From Planctomycetaceae bacterium (GTDB taxonomy: Bacteria > Planctomycetota > Planctomycetia > Planctomycetales > Planctomycetaceae), in the NCBI GenBank assembly GCA_028284145.1, contig JANQSH010000168.1, positions 1-64,000 of the forward strand: a stretch of DNA of 64,000 nt, read 5' to 3'. The first letter of the stretch is position 1. Each line of letters begins with the position of its first letter. The position numbers and the translations under genes were made by a program. Below are positions 25,736-35,791 of this stretch, in pieces. A model generated the notes under the pieces. It was not told the DNA's origin. It saw only the letters and a list, made by a program, of their open reading frames with translations, and did not search any database.

Positions 25736-27613
25736 TTTGTTCGGAATACGCACGATGCCGTCCCAGTCGGGCGGTGCAATGCGATTGTGCTGCGCAATCA
25801 ACATAGATGGAAAATCCTGAGCACGATCTTCCGCTGGCATATCATGCAGACATTCGTAAGCCTGCTCCCACTCGCCGGCGATGAAATGGTCAATTCCCTG
25901 TTCGTAACGTTGTAGAGTGGCGTCAGAAAACGCGGGCGTTTGATCTTCGGCCGGCAGCAGTTCGCTGACGACCACCGGTTTCTCCATTCCATAAGGGAGG
26001 ATTTTCGCCAACTTTCGCATCCGACCGACGGAGGGATCGAGTTGATCGCCCAACGTCGATGCGGTGGCTTCATCGATGACAATTGGAACACGCAGTTGTT
26101 TGGTCAAACCTTCGAGTCGGCTGGCAAGATTCACCACCGGTCCGAATACGGTCACCTTCACATGCTCGGTGGTGCCGATTTTTCCTGCAACGGCGCGGCC
26201 CCGTGCAATGCCGATACCCATCTGAAATTTCGCCAGCGGGTGATCTTCACGGTCGCGGGTTACATCGAATGCAGCCCGAATTCCCAGCGCGGCCCTGGCT
26301 GCGTTGAGCGTTGCATCGTCGGAATCAAAAGGCCAACCCCAGAACCCGATCACCGCATCGCCCTGAAAGTCGCACGTCACGCCACCATGCTCCAGAATCT
26401 GATCTGTCATGGTCTCCAGAGCAATGCTGACACGTTCAAGTAAACCGGTCAGATTCTCGGCCGATTCTTCGACGCTTTTGCTGAATCCGCGGAGATCGCA
26501 GAACAAGACCGTTACATCGCACTCGCGTGGTTTCAATACGTCGGCATTCGGGTTATCGCTCAGAATGGCAGCAACCGGTGGAGCGAAAAACTGGCTGAGG
26601 CCGGCGTATCGTCGTTCCAATCGATTGAGCCGTCGCACTGAACTGATAATCTCTCCGACGAGTTCGGTGAATTTGATATCCCCCTGCAGGTCGCTGCTGC
26701 CGGTAATTTGACTCTCTGTGGGGACAATCGGCTCATCCAATCGACCGGCAACATAAATGCCCCACGCCGATTCTGTTGGTTTGGGGATGGGCGTGCAGAA
26801 GGCCCAGTCGAATTCCGCGATGGCGGTGTAATCCTGGATGGTGGTCTGGTCCGGCTCCCAGATGTGCAGAATGGTTTTTCGTCGTTTTTCGAGCGAATCA
26901 ACGACCAGTCTTCCACTGGGGCGAAACTCCCCGGCAGTTTCACGCCTCCGTCCCCAATGCAGAACGACCGGGGTTCCGGCGGAATCCAGCATGACAATCG
27001 CGACCGCTTCGGCAAACTTGACACCCGTTAATATCAGGTCGGCCAATTGATGATAGAATTCACTGTCGGTGTGCGCGCCAAGAATGACCTCGGGCAACCG
27101 CGAGAGAACATCGAGACGCGTATCGGCATCACGAAATCGGATTTTTCGCAACGTGCGTTCGTCGAAGGTCACTTCCTCAACCGGCGCACCGGCGTCATCA
27201 GCAAATCCGATATCGACCTGGGGGTTGTCCTGGGCCTCGATGCGTTGTAATTTGAGCCAGAATGTCGTCGATCCAATCACGAAGCATTCGCCCGGCCGCA
27301 GGCGACCTTTCTGAATCTCTCGCCCTCTCATGAAAAGAGGGTTTGAGGCATCCCCGGTGCATTCGATTTCCATGTCCTGATCGCCGGTCTTCAGACGAAC
27401 ATGTTTTCTGGAAATATGTGGATCCCAGCCGATGGCAATGTCTGCCGAATCCGATCGACCAATGACGTATGTCGATTGAGTCTGCAGATCCCACTGGTGG
27501 TGATGCTCAGCCTGCTTCCCTTCGGCAGTCAACTCGAACAAAGTGACTCTCTCTCTGTCAGTATTCCGGCAGTGTGAATTTTCAGATGGCTGATCGGCGG
27601 TACGGGCCACCAC
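25733..27613 (-). CDS. FHA-GAF-adenylate/guanylate cyclase
   Basis: 626 residues. The N-terminus is an FHA phosphothreonine-binding domain (about 20-125: STYVIGRSDSADIAIGWD, PHISRKHVRLKTGD). A GAF-like region spans about 160-310. The class III cyclase domain (about 350-545) has VTVLFCDLRGFSKSVEES with the metal-binding Asp, CDFQGDAVIGFWGWPF with the second Asp, and VFGPVVNLASRLEGL. The C-terminal 60 residues are alpha-helical. The gene overlaps the kinase gene upstream by 32 nt, so the two are translated together; the FHA domain may read phosphothreonine made by the kinase. No membrane segment. The stop codon lies in R1 copy 11. Confidence 0.85.
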   Translation of the reverse strand: MVARTADQPSENSHCRNTDRERVTLFELTAEGKQAEHHHQWDLQTQSTYVIGRSDSADIAIGWDPHISRKHVRLKTGDQDMEIECTGDASNPLFMRGREIQKGRLRPGECFVIGSTTFWLKLQRIEAQDNPQVDIGFADDAGAPVEEVTFDERTLRKIRFRDADTRLDVLSRLPEVILGAHTDSEFYHQLADLILTGVKFAEAVAIVMLDSAGTPVVLHWGRRRETAGEFRPSGRLVVDSLEKRRKTILHIWEPDQTTIQDYTAIAEFDWAFCTPIPKPTESAWGIYVAGRLDEPIVPTESQITGSSDLQGDIKFTELVGEIISSVRRLNRLERRYAGLSQFFAPPVAAILSDNPNADVLKPRECDVTVLFCDLRGFSKSVEESAENLTGLLERVSIALETMTDQILEHGGVTCDFQGDAVIGFWGWPFDSDDATLNAARAALGIRAAFDVTRDREDHPLAKFQMGIGIARGRAVAGKIGTTEHVKVTVFGPVVNLASRLEGLTKQLRVPIVIDEATASTLGDQLDPSVGRMRKLAKILPYGMEKPVVVSELLPAEDQTPAFSDATLQRYEQGIDHFIAGEWEQAYECLHDMPAEDRAQDFPSMLIAQHNRIAPPDWDGIVRIPNK

Positions 27614-29708
27614 GTGTTGACCAGTTACGGAAGAATCGATCGTTCAATGCTCGCAGCACAAAGAACCACATCAGTCCGATGAGTGCAAAGGCGACCAGCA
27701 CTGCCCAGATCCCGTAATTCATCAGTCCGGTACGCATCTCCTCGACGGGATGCCAGGTTCGAGCGCGGCGTTCCTGCACAATGGCCACCCAGCTCGTTTT
27801 ACCAATTGGAGCGAACGCCGCCAACCATTTCTCCTGATACGCATCCCGGGCAACCGTCCCGACCGGGTCATCGTACAATTCATTCCGATCGAGATGGCCG
27901 GTTTGCGTGGCATCACCGTTGAGGGCGGCCAACTGCTGGAGTCGTTCGACATCGGATGAATCCAGGGCCAGTTTGTCGATCGTTTCATCGGGCAGGTCTT
28001 TCAGATTCTCGCGCGTCATCCAGGGATGGTTCAGTAATTTGCCGTCGCGAGAGTCGACCAGAGCGATCACCCGATCCGCATCGGTCCCCGAATCGAGATG
28101 CAGTCGCTGTTCGTATTCGTTCAGCAATTCGCCCAAATGGGATGTCCGTGCCAGCAGGCCAATGACGTTCTCCTTCCTTTCATCCCAGATGGGAACACTG
28201 ATCGCCACCATGTAGCGAAATGTTGCCTGACTCCGAAATGCCTGCGAAATATGTGGTTTGCGCGTGGGTTGAATGTCCTCGGGGACGGCATTCCTGGGAA
28301 ACTCTTTATTCAACCCGTGAAAATAATCGCGATGTGCCCAACGCCGACCGACCGTATACTCGTTGAAAGGTTCCCGCCATCGCTGGTAGCCCTGAACGTC
28401 ATTGATGAACCAACTGGTGTCTGTTGGCCGACCAACCCCCTGTCTTACGGAATCGACCCGGGATTTCTGGGCGGCGAGATATTCCCATAAGGGTTGAATT
28501 TTATCTTCCTCCCATTGATTGGCAGTCGCTTCGAGAATCAGAGTGCGCAAGCGGGGATCTTCGGCAATTTCCATCAACTCGCGGCGGCGGTCGTCCAATT
28601 CGCGTTCCAGACTGCGGGCCAGCAGCCGGGCCGAAAGCGAATTGCTCTCCAGCGACCGGTCGGTCGAAATTTCCCGGGCGGTGTCAACGGCGCTGTGCAT
28701 GGCGTTTCCGAAAATCGGCGCCATCGCCAGAAACAACAGGCCGGGGCCGAGCAATCCGAGCGCCACCAGTGGTTTGCGTGTCCGTTGTCTTTCGTGTTGT
28801 TCGATCAAATCGAGTACGACCTGCGGGTTGGCGAATCGTTTTTCGGGATCGGGATGCAGGCAACGATCAATAATTTCGCACATTCGTTTGTCGAGACCCG
28901 TTGCCTTGCGGTGTTCTGACGGTCTCGGTTGCTGACGGATAATTTTGCGATAGATTGTCAGTTGTTCTTCCAGATTGCGAGCCTTGCGTATCTGTTTGTC
29001 GTTCTCAGCAGACTGATGCGGGGGTGAACCAACGAGCATTGTGTAGAACAATGCGCCCAATGCGTAAACGTCCCAGCGGGCATCGGGAACGGCATTCAGA
29101 TCGGCCTGTTCCGGTGCCATATAGAACATCGTCCCCAAAGCAGGGCTGATTTCATCGGTGAGACGGGATTGACCAAAATCGCAGAGACGGGGTTCAAAAT
29201 CGTTATCGAGCAGGACGTTGGCCGGCTTGAGATCGCAATGCAAAATCCCACGCCCGTGAGCATGCACCAATGCCAGCAACACTGATTTGGAAATTCGCAG
29301 GGCATCTGTCGCTGAGAGCGGCCCCTCGGCGAGCAACGATTCCAGCGAACCCTGTTCGAGGTACTCCATGACATAATAGGGCGGTTCGCTCTCCCATCCC
29401 ACTTCGAGTAATCCGACGATATTGCGTGATGTGTACAGCGTGGCCAGTTTCTCGACCTCCCGGCTCAGCAGCGACCAGTCGAGACCACGGCGATTCGTGT
29501 AATACTTGATTGCCACCTTCTTGCCGGTATTCAATTCCTCCGCCAGCCAGACTGAACCGTACGCGCCTTCTCCCAGGCAGTGGATGAGGTTGTAGCCTGG
29601 AACCTGCGCGGGGGGGGTGGTTTGCTGCCGACTTCGCGATCGCGACTGTTCATAGTCCTGCGCATTTTGAACCAGTGTGTCCTGCAAGTTGGAGTCCATT
29701 GTCGACAT
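27582..29708 (-). CDS. Receptor Ser/Thr kinase with extracytoplasmic Cache-like domain
   Basis: 708 residues. A Ser/Thr kinase domain occupies about 38-310: glycine loop GEGAYGSVWLAEEL, VAIK lysine, HCDLKPANVLLD (HRD becomes HCD, with catalytic Asp kept), CDFGQSR and APEQADLNAV. A transmembrane helix (ALGLLGPGLLFLAMAPIFG, about 318-337) is followed by a long extracytoplasmic region with GYQRWREPFNEYTVGRRWAH and DYFHGL that resembles a double Cache sensor, then a second helix near 680 (YGIWAVLVAFALIGLMWFFV). So the sensor probably faces outside and controls the inner kinase. It overlaps the FHA-cyclase gene by 32 nt. Upstream, 29709-30418 has no called gene. Confidence 0.85.
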   Translation of the reverse strand: MSTMDSNLQDTLVQNAQDYEQSRSRSRQQTTPPAQVPGYNLIHCLGEGAYGSVWLAEELNTGKKVAIKYYTNRRGLDWSLLSREVEKLATLYTSRNIVGLLEVGWESEPPYYVMEYLEQGSLESLLAEGPLSATDALRISKSVLLALVHAHGRGILHCDLKPANVLLDNDFEPRLCDFGQSRLTDEISPALGTMFYMAPEQADLNAVPDARWDVYALGALFYTMLVGSPPHQSAENDKQIRKARNLEEQLTIYRKIIRQQPRPSEHRKATGLDKRMCEIIDRCLHPDPEKRFANPQVVLDLIEQHERQRTRKPLVALGLLGPGLLFLAMAPIFGNAMHSAVDTAREISTDRSLESNSLSARLLARSLERELDDRRRELMEIAEDPRLRTLILEATANQWEEDKIQPLWEYLAAQKSRVDSVRQGVGRPTDTSWFINDVQGYQRWREPFNEYTVGRRWAHRDYFHGLNKEFPRNAVPEDIQPTRKPHISQAFRSQATFRYMVAISVPIWDERKENVIGLLARTSHLGELLNEYEQRLHLDSGTDADRVIALVDSRDGKLLNHPWMTRENLKDLPDETIDKLALDSSDVERLQQLAALNGDATQTGHLDRNELYDDPVGTVARDAYQEKWLAAFAPIGKTSWVAIVQERRARTWHPVEEMRTGLMNYGIWAVLVAFALIGLMWFFVLRALNDRFFRNWSTRGGPYRRSAI

Positions 29709-30418
29709 CGAGTCAGACTTTCAATTGGTTGCTATCCGGGAACATTGAGTCGATGAATTGTCGACTTGCCGAATGCCCGTTGACGGAAATGCGTCATCAA
29801 TGCGTAAAAGGCTGATGTGTCCCGGCAAAGGTTTTTCATTGGCCTGAAAATGCAGGCTCTCACAGGCCAGGAACGTCTCGACGAAAAGCCAAACGGCGTA
29901 ATGACATCGCAGTGAATTCTACGGTGATTCCCTCGAATTGGAAACTCGCAAAAAGGAACGATTTCGATGTTCAAAATAGCCGTCTCAGGCGTGTCTAAGT
30001 TCATTGCGATATAAGGGTTTCCGAGATAAAATGAAGGTTCCGGATCAGACATGCGACTCGGGCCGGAAAAATGCCTGACTGGTGTGTCGTTGTTGTGGTT
30101 TGTCGAGGCAGAACAGGGATCAGAAAATGGACCTGTCTACCAATTTCCAACCTCGTCAGCTTCGCGGGAAAAGGGTGAATTGCTCCGACGTAATGTGTCG
30201 TATGGGAAGCTGTTTTGTTGGCTGTAACTCAACGCTGCACCGTCTCCGTCATAACGGAATTGAGCCACTTTGACGAATTTCCGAAGGCAATGCGGGAGGC
30301 AATCAGCGGACCCCCCAGGTTCGGTCTGTTCAGGTTTTTGGATTCAAGTTTGTTCGACAGCCCTTTTGCCAGTGCAGTCTTGCGACGTCAAGACGACGTC
30401 TCTATAGAGGAGTGAGAA
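29709..30418. other. Gene-free region between divergent kinase and gyrA
   Basis: About 710 bases. It must hold the promoters for the kinase operon (leftward) and gyrA (rightward). No R1-R3 repeat is present. A 106-residue leftward frame (29732-30052) was seen but looks spurious. A TCTATAGAGGAGTGAGAA segment just before gyrA contains its ribosome site. Confidence 0.4.
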
Positions 30419-33163
30419 TTGTCCAGCGGAGAACCCGGGGATCTTGAAAACCCCGAGGCCAACGAGGAAGGCCTGATAGAGCGAATTCAGCGGCTTGACA
30501 TCCAGGATGAGATGCGTAACAGCTATCTCACCTATGCGATGAGTGTCATCATCAGCCGGGCGTTGCCAGACGCGCGAGATGGTCTGAAGCCATCGCAGCG
30601 ACGCATTCTGGTCGCGATGAACGACCTGAACCTCGGACCGAACACAACACGCGTCAAATGCGCGAAAATTTCCGGCGACACAAGCGGAAATTATCATCCG
30701 CATGGTGAGAGTTCCGTCTATCCCACATTGGTGCGGATGGGGCAGAACTGGGTGATGCGGAATGTGCTCATCGACAAGCAGGGCAATTTCGGCTCTCTTG
30801 CCGGATTACCTCCTGCCGCGATGCGATACACCGAAGCACGGCTCTCGGCGGTTGCAGCGGAAATGCTGCAGGACATCGACCGAGACACCGTCGACTACAC
30901 CCCCACCTATGACCAGCGAAACAACGAACCTGTCGTTCTGCCATCGAAGTTTCCGAACCTGCTGGTCAATGGCTCCAGTGGTATTGCTGTCGGTATGGCG
31001 ACCAGTATCCCGCCGCATAATCTTACGGAAGTGTGCGATGCTGTCGTGAGAATGATTGATGATCCGGAAAGTACGGTTGACGATATCCTCGAAGTCATGC
31101 CCGGCCCCGATTTTCCGACTGGTGGGATCATCTGTGGGCGATATGGAGTTCGGCAAGGTTATCTGACCGGGCGTTCGACGATTACGTTGCGAGCGAAGAC
31201 CCATTTCGACACCGAGAAAAGTTCCGATGTGATTGTCGTCACCGAGATTCCCTACCTCGAAACGCGCGACCGGATTCGTGAAAAACTCGAACAACTTGTT
31301 CGCGATGACCGCATCAAAGGCATCGCGCGAATCGTCGACCTCACCGATCGTAAGGTTCCGCCCTGGCAGGTGCGATTGAACATCGTCCTGAAACGGGACG
31401 CAGATCGCGATGTCGTGCTGAATCAATTGTTCCGCTTTTCGCCTCTGCAAACGACCGTAAGTGTGATCCTGCTGGCCTTGGTCGGGAACCGTCCCGAAAC
31501 AATGCCCATTATGGACCTGTTACGGGAATTCATTCGGCATCGTGTGGATGTCATTCGTCGGCGTACGGAATTCCTGCTGGCTGAAGCGAGGAAACGAAAG
31601 CACACGGTTGAAGGGTTGATCATCGCCCAGATCGATATTGATCAGGTGATCCAGACGATCCGTGACGCCAGCAGCCGCGCTGAAGCGAAAGTGGATCTGC
31701 AACAGATTGACGTCGCGGCTGAACTGGTTGCCCGCGCACTTGGAGAAGAAGGGTTTCATGTTTACGTCGAAGAAAACGGCACAGCCGAGACATATCGGTT
31801 GTCGGCAAATCAGGCCGAGGCGATTGTCTCCATGCAATTGGGGTCGCTTGCCAATCTCGAAAGAGAAAATCTTCGCGGCGAATACAGGAAACTGTTGGAT
31901 GATATCGCCGAGTATTTGCATCTCCTCTCCAGCGAAGACAACATTCGCGCTGTCGTGCGCGATGACATGCTCGAACTGCAGCGAAAGTATGGCGACACGC
32001 GGCGAACCGATATCTCTGACGAAGAGATGACTGACGTCAATCGGGACGACCTGATCACCGAAGAGACAATGGTCGTCACGCTGTCTCAGCGGGGTTACAT
32101 CAAACGGACTCCACTGAGTACTTACCAGGCACAAGGTCGCGGCGGTAAAGGGGTGAAGGGTGCCAAGACGGACGAAGAGGATCCGATCGAACATCTCTTC
32201 GTCGCCAGCACCCACTCCTACATGTTGTTTTTCACGGATCAGGGCAAGGTATACTGGCAGAAGGTTTACGACCTGCCATTGCAGGCGCGGACCAGCAAAG
32301 GCCGCGCGTTGGTCAATCTGTTGCAACTCGGTGAATCCGAACGGGTCTCGAACTGTCTTGCCGTAAGAGAATTTGACGACGAACATTTCCTGATCAAAGC
32401 GACCCGCAACGGTACTGTGAAGAAGACCGTGCTTTCTGCTTACGCGCGACCACTCAAAGGTGGGCTGATTGCCATCAAACTTGACGATGACGACGAACTG
32501 ATTGACGTCCGAATTGTTGGCAAAGGGGATGACGTTGTTCTCGGCACGGCAAAAGGAATGAGCATTCGATTCTCGCAGGAGGATGCCCGGGCAATGGGAC
32601 GTGCCACGCGCGGCGTTCGCGGCATTGCGCTGGCCAAAGATGACAGCGTGATCGGGATGGTCGTCGCGCACGAAGATCGTTGCCTGCTGACGACATGTGA
32701 AAACGGCTACGGCAAACGGACACCATTCGGCCCGGGTGAAGTTGATGATGCAGATGTTGTCGAGACGTCTGGCACCAAAGATGTCTCTGCTGGCAATGCG
32801 GAAGGGCAGACCGATGAGTCGGTGAGCGTCAGCAGCAACATGAGGTATCGCCGACAGAAACGTGGCGGCAAAGGTCTGCGAGACATTCGTACCACGGCGC
32901 GAAACGGTGAAGTGATCGATATTGTTTCGGTCAACGATGATGATGAAGTCCTGATGGTCACCGCGATCGGAAAAATTCAGCGTGTGCGTGCACGGGAAAT
33001 CAGCCAGGTGGGTCGCAATACACAGGGCGTTCGCATTATCCGGCTCGACGAAGGAGACAGCCTGGTTTCCGTCGCGAGAATTCCGGCGGAGTTCGCGGAA
33101 GCCGATGAAGAAACCACCGACGAAACGAATGCTCCATCCACCGATAAATCACAGGCCGAATAG
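30419..33163 (+). CDS. gyrA: DNA gyrase subunit A
   Basis: 914 residues. The start is TTG at 30419, chosen because AGGAGTGAGAA lies just upstream and the N-terminal region [20 protein letters not shown] follows soon after. The active-site Tyr is Y137 in [10 protein letters not shown]. The quinolone region reads [15 protein letters not shown]. The C-terminal domain has the GyrA box QGRGGKG, which separates gyrase from topoisomerase IV, plus a second RGGKG near the end. It cuts and reseals DNA to introduce negative supercoils with GyrB, which is not in the window. The equivalent of E. coli Ser83 is kept, but the Asp87 position is Pro. The C-terminus is acidic. Confidence 0.92.
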   Translation: MSSGEPGDLENPEANEEGLIERIQRLDIQDEMRNSYLTYAMSVIISRALPDARDGLKPSQRRILVAMNDLNLGPNTTRVKCAKISGDTSGNYHPHGESSVYPTLVRMGQNWVMRNVLIDKQGNFGSLAGLPPAAMRYTEARLSAVAAEMLQDIDRDTVDYTPTYDQRNNEPVVLPSKFPNLLVNGSSGIAVGMATSIPPHNLTEVCDAVVRMIDDPESTVDDILEVMPGPDFPTGGIICGRYGVRQGYLTGRSTITLRAKTHFDTEKSSDVIVVTEIPYLETRDRIREKLEQLVRDDRIKGIARIVDLTDRKVPPWQVRLNIVLKRDADRDVVLNQLFRFSPLQTTVSVILLALVGNRPETMPIMDLLREFIRHRVDVIRRRTEFLLAEARKRKHTVEGLIIAQIDIDQVIQTIRDASSRAEAKVDLQQIDVAAELVARALGEEGFHVYVEENGTAETYRLSANQAEAIVSMQLGSLANLERENLRGEYRKLLDDIAEYLHLLSSEDNIRAVVRDDMLELQRKYGDTRRTDISDEEMTDVNRDDLITEETMVVTLSQRGYIKRTPLSTYQAQGRGGKGVKGAKTDEEDPIEHLFVASTHSYMLFFTDQGKVYWQKVYDLPLQARTSKGRALVNLLQLGESERVSNCLAVREFDDEHFLIKATRNGTVKKTVLSAYARPLKGGLIAIKLDDDDELIDVRIVGKGDDVVLGTAKGMSIRFSQEDARAMGRATRGVRGIALAKDDSVIGMVVAHEDRCLLTTCENGYGKRTPFGPGEVDDADVVETSGTKDVSAGNAEGQTDESVSVSSNMRYRRQKRGGKGLRDIRTTARNGEVIDIVSVNDDDEVLMVTAIGKIQRVRAREISQVGRNTQGVRIIRLDEGDSLVSVARIPAEFAEADEETTDETNAPSTDKSQAE

Positions 33164-33232
33164 AGCAGTCGCTCAACAAGACACTTCGACAGGACGTCGG
33201 AAAAAATCAGCAGGAACAGGGAGTGCGAAAAC

Positions 33233-34552
33233 GTGAAAATTGTGATGGTGGGAACGGGATATGTGGGTCTGGTGACGGGAACATGTTTCGCCGAAAGCGG
33301 GAACAACGTTACCTGCGTTGATATCGATGAAGAGAAAATTCAACGACTTTGCGAGGGAAGGATTCCCATTTATGAACCCGGCCTGACTGAACTGGTCAAG
33401 CGGAATATCAAGGCGGGACGCCTGCATTTCACAACCAGTTACGAAGATTCTGTTCCTTCGGCCAAATGTGCTTTTATCGCAGTTGGCACTCCGCAGGGCG
33501 ACGATGGCTCGGCCGATCTCCGTGGCATTGAAGCGGTGGCGGAATCACTCGCACCTCATCTGGCGGAAGATGCGATTGTGGTCGTCAAAAGTACCGTTCC
33601 AGTGGGAACAAATCGCTGGGTCGCGAACCGCTTGCGGGAATTGACCGGACGCGATGTCGATGTTGCATCGAATCCGGAATTCCTTAAAGAAGGGGCGGCA
33701 ATCGACGACTTCACCAAACCGGATCGTGTGGTGGTTGGAGTCACGCGCGAGGAAGCTGGCGAAACTCTGCAGGAGTTGTATGCTCCATTTTTGCGGACCG
33801 ATCACCCCTACCTTTTAATGGGACTGGAAAGCGCCGAGATGACAAAGTACGTTGCCAACTGCATGCTGGCGACCAAAATCAGTTTCATCAACGAGATGGC
33901 CAATTTGTGCGAACGTGTTGGTGCTGATATTGACGACGTCCGTCGAGGGATCGGTCACGATCAGCGCATCGGTTTTTCCTTTCTGTTCTCCGGTGTCGGT
34001 TATGGCGGCAGTTGTTTCCCCAAAGATGTCCGGGCTCTGATTGCTGTCGCGAAAAATCATGATATGAATACCCACGTCCTGCAATCGGTCGATGACGTCA
34101 ACAATGCCCAGAAGGAAGTCCTGTTTCAGAAATTGCAGCAACACTTCAAGGGCGATTTCTCCAATCGCACCGTTGCCGTCTGGGGCCTGTCCTTCAAGCC
34201 GCGCACTGATGACATTCGTGAAGCCCCAGCCCTTGTTCTGATCGAACGTTTACTGAAGGCGGGGGCAACGGTTCGCGTGCACGATCCGGTTGCCATTGAA
34301 AACGTTCGCGAGGAATATGGCGACAAACTGACCTATTGCGAACATCATTACGATGCAGTCGAGGAAGCCGACGTTCTCTGCGTCGTGACGGAGTGGAACG
34401 AATTCCGAAATCCCGACTTCGACTACTTGAAGCACAAAATGAAACACCCTGTGATTTTCGACGGACGCAATCTATATGATCCGGACAAACTTTATAAAAT
34501 GGGGTTCTATTATTCGGGCATCGGACGGCATACTCCGGGCGTCAACACTTGA
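33233..34552 (+). CDS. UDP-glucose 6-dehydrogenase
   Basis: 439 residues. The GTG start at 33233 begins the Rossmann fold directly ([20 protein letters not shown], with the GxGxxG loop). Catalytic cysteine lies in [14 protein letters not shown], with a conserved Lys in [16 protein letters not shown] and the substrate-binding [15 protein letters not shown]. The enzyme oxidises UDP-glucose to UDP-glucuronate with two NAD+, feeding polysaccharide synthesis. Length matches the family. It lies 69 nt after gyrA with no clear terminator between. GDP-mannose dehydrogenase is a less likely alternative. Confidence 0.92.
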   Translation: MKIVMVGTGYVGLVTGTCFAESGNNVTCVDIDEEKIQRLCEGRIPIYEPGLTELVKRNIKAGRLHFTTSYEDSVPSAKCAFIAVGTPQGDDGSADLRGIEAVAESLAPHLAEDAIVVVKSTVPVGTNRWVANRLRELTGRDVDVASNPEFLKEGAAIDDFTKPDRVVVGVTREEAGETLQELYAPFLRTDHPYLLMGLESAEMTKYVANCMLATKISFINEMANLCERVGADIDDVRRGIGHDQRIGFSFLFSGVGYGGSCFPKDVRALIAVAKNHDMNTHVLQSVDDVNNAQKEVLFQKLQQHFKGDFSNRTVAVWGLSFKPRTDDIREAPALVLIERLLKAGATVRVHDPVAIENVREEYGDKLTYCEHHYDAVEEADVLCVVTEWNEFRNPDFDYLKHKMKHPVIFDGRNLYDPDKLYKMGFYYSGIGRHTPGVNT

Positions 34553-34639
34553 TGATCGAAGTTGTCTCACGCCAATCAGTTGCTATATTGAATCCATTGG
34601 ACAGCAACTTTTAAGAAGAAAATCCAGAGAGTTAATCCC

Positions 34640-35756
34640 ATGGACCAGGAACTGCGAGACAAATGCGATAGCTTGATTGAGCGGATCGTTCAGCTACGAG
34701 ACTCTCTTTGACCTGGCTGCGAAACAAAAACGGTCCGAGGAGATCAACCTGAAAATGGCTGAGGCTGGTTTCTGGGACGACTCCGAAGCAGCCCAATCAC
34801 TGGTCAGCGAATTGAGTCGGCTGAAAGTCGCCATCAAACCGTTGGAGGAACTGACCGAAGGTGCCGATGACCTGGGCGTGTTGCTTGAGTTCGCCGAAGA
34901 GGATGATACGGGTGACAGCGAAGCCGAAATGGTTTCGACCGCTGACAGATTGGAAAAGCTGCTGGGTGACGTCGAACTGCAGGCCATGCTTTCCAGCCCT
35001 GAAGATCCATGCGATGCTTACGTGACAGTACAAGCCGGAGAGGGCGGAACTGATTCCTCCGACTGGGCTGAAATGCTGTTGCGAATGTACCTTCGCTGGT
35101 GTGAGCGGCGTGGTTATCAGGCAGAGTTGGTTGATCGGTCCGATGCAGAAGAAGCCGGTATTCGTAACGCGACGATTGGCGTTCGTGGTGATTATGCATA
35201 CGGCTACCTGAAAGGGGAGACGGGGAACCATCGCCTGATTCGGATTTCTCCGTTTGATTCGGCGGGGCGACGGCATACTTCATTTGCCGCTGTTGATGTT
35301 ACGCCGGAGTTGGGTGAGGATATCGAAATTGATATCAATTGGGATGCCGATGTTCGCGAAGACACCTATCGCGCCAGCGGTGCCGGTGGGCAACACGTTA
35401 ATAAGACCGATTCCGCCATCCGACTGACGCATCTTGCGACTGGTGAAGTCGTGCAGTGTCAGACTCAGCGCAGCCAGCATAAGAACCGAGCGAACGCCCG
35501 CAAGATGCTGATCGCCAAACTTTATCAGATTGAACAGGAAAAACGGGATGCGGAACTGGCCGCCAAGAGGGGACAGAAATCAAAAATTGGTTTCGGTGGC
35601 GAGACAGTGCGGAATTACGTGTTGCATCCCGAACAATACGTGAAAGATACGCGCACCAGCCACAAAGCCGGCAACCCGACCAATGTTCTTGACGGCGAAC
35701 TTGACCCCTTCATCGAAGAATACCTTCGCTGGGGTTTGAGTCAGGACGAGTCCTGA
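34640..35756 (+). CDS. prfB: Peptide chain release factor 2, programmed +1 frameshift
   Basis: The gene starts at ATG 34640 ([16 protein letters not shown]), reads 23 codons and meets TGA at 34709. The slippery sequence CTTTGAC at 34706-34712 is the conserved site for the +1 shift that lets the ribosome continue in the next frame as [15 protein letters not shown]. The mature part has the GGQ peptidyl-tRNA hydrolysis motif in [18 protein letters not shown]. The specificity loop SPF ([15 protein letters not shown]) marks RF2, which recognises UGA and UAA. No strong AGGGGG Shine-Dalgarno-like stretch stands before the slippery codon as it does in E. coli. Product is about 372 residues. Confidence 0.93.
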
Positions 35757-35791
35757 CGCCACCAGGAACGTGGACGGGACGGGATATCACA

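Noticed and set aside
29732-30052. A 106-residue leftward frame next to the receptor kinase
   Set aside because: No ribosome binding site, no recognisable motif and an unusual composition; likely chance.
31520-32671. A 383-residue leftward frame
   Set aside because: Antisense to gyrA.
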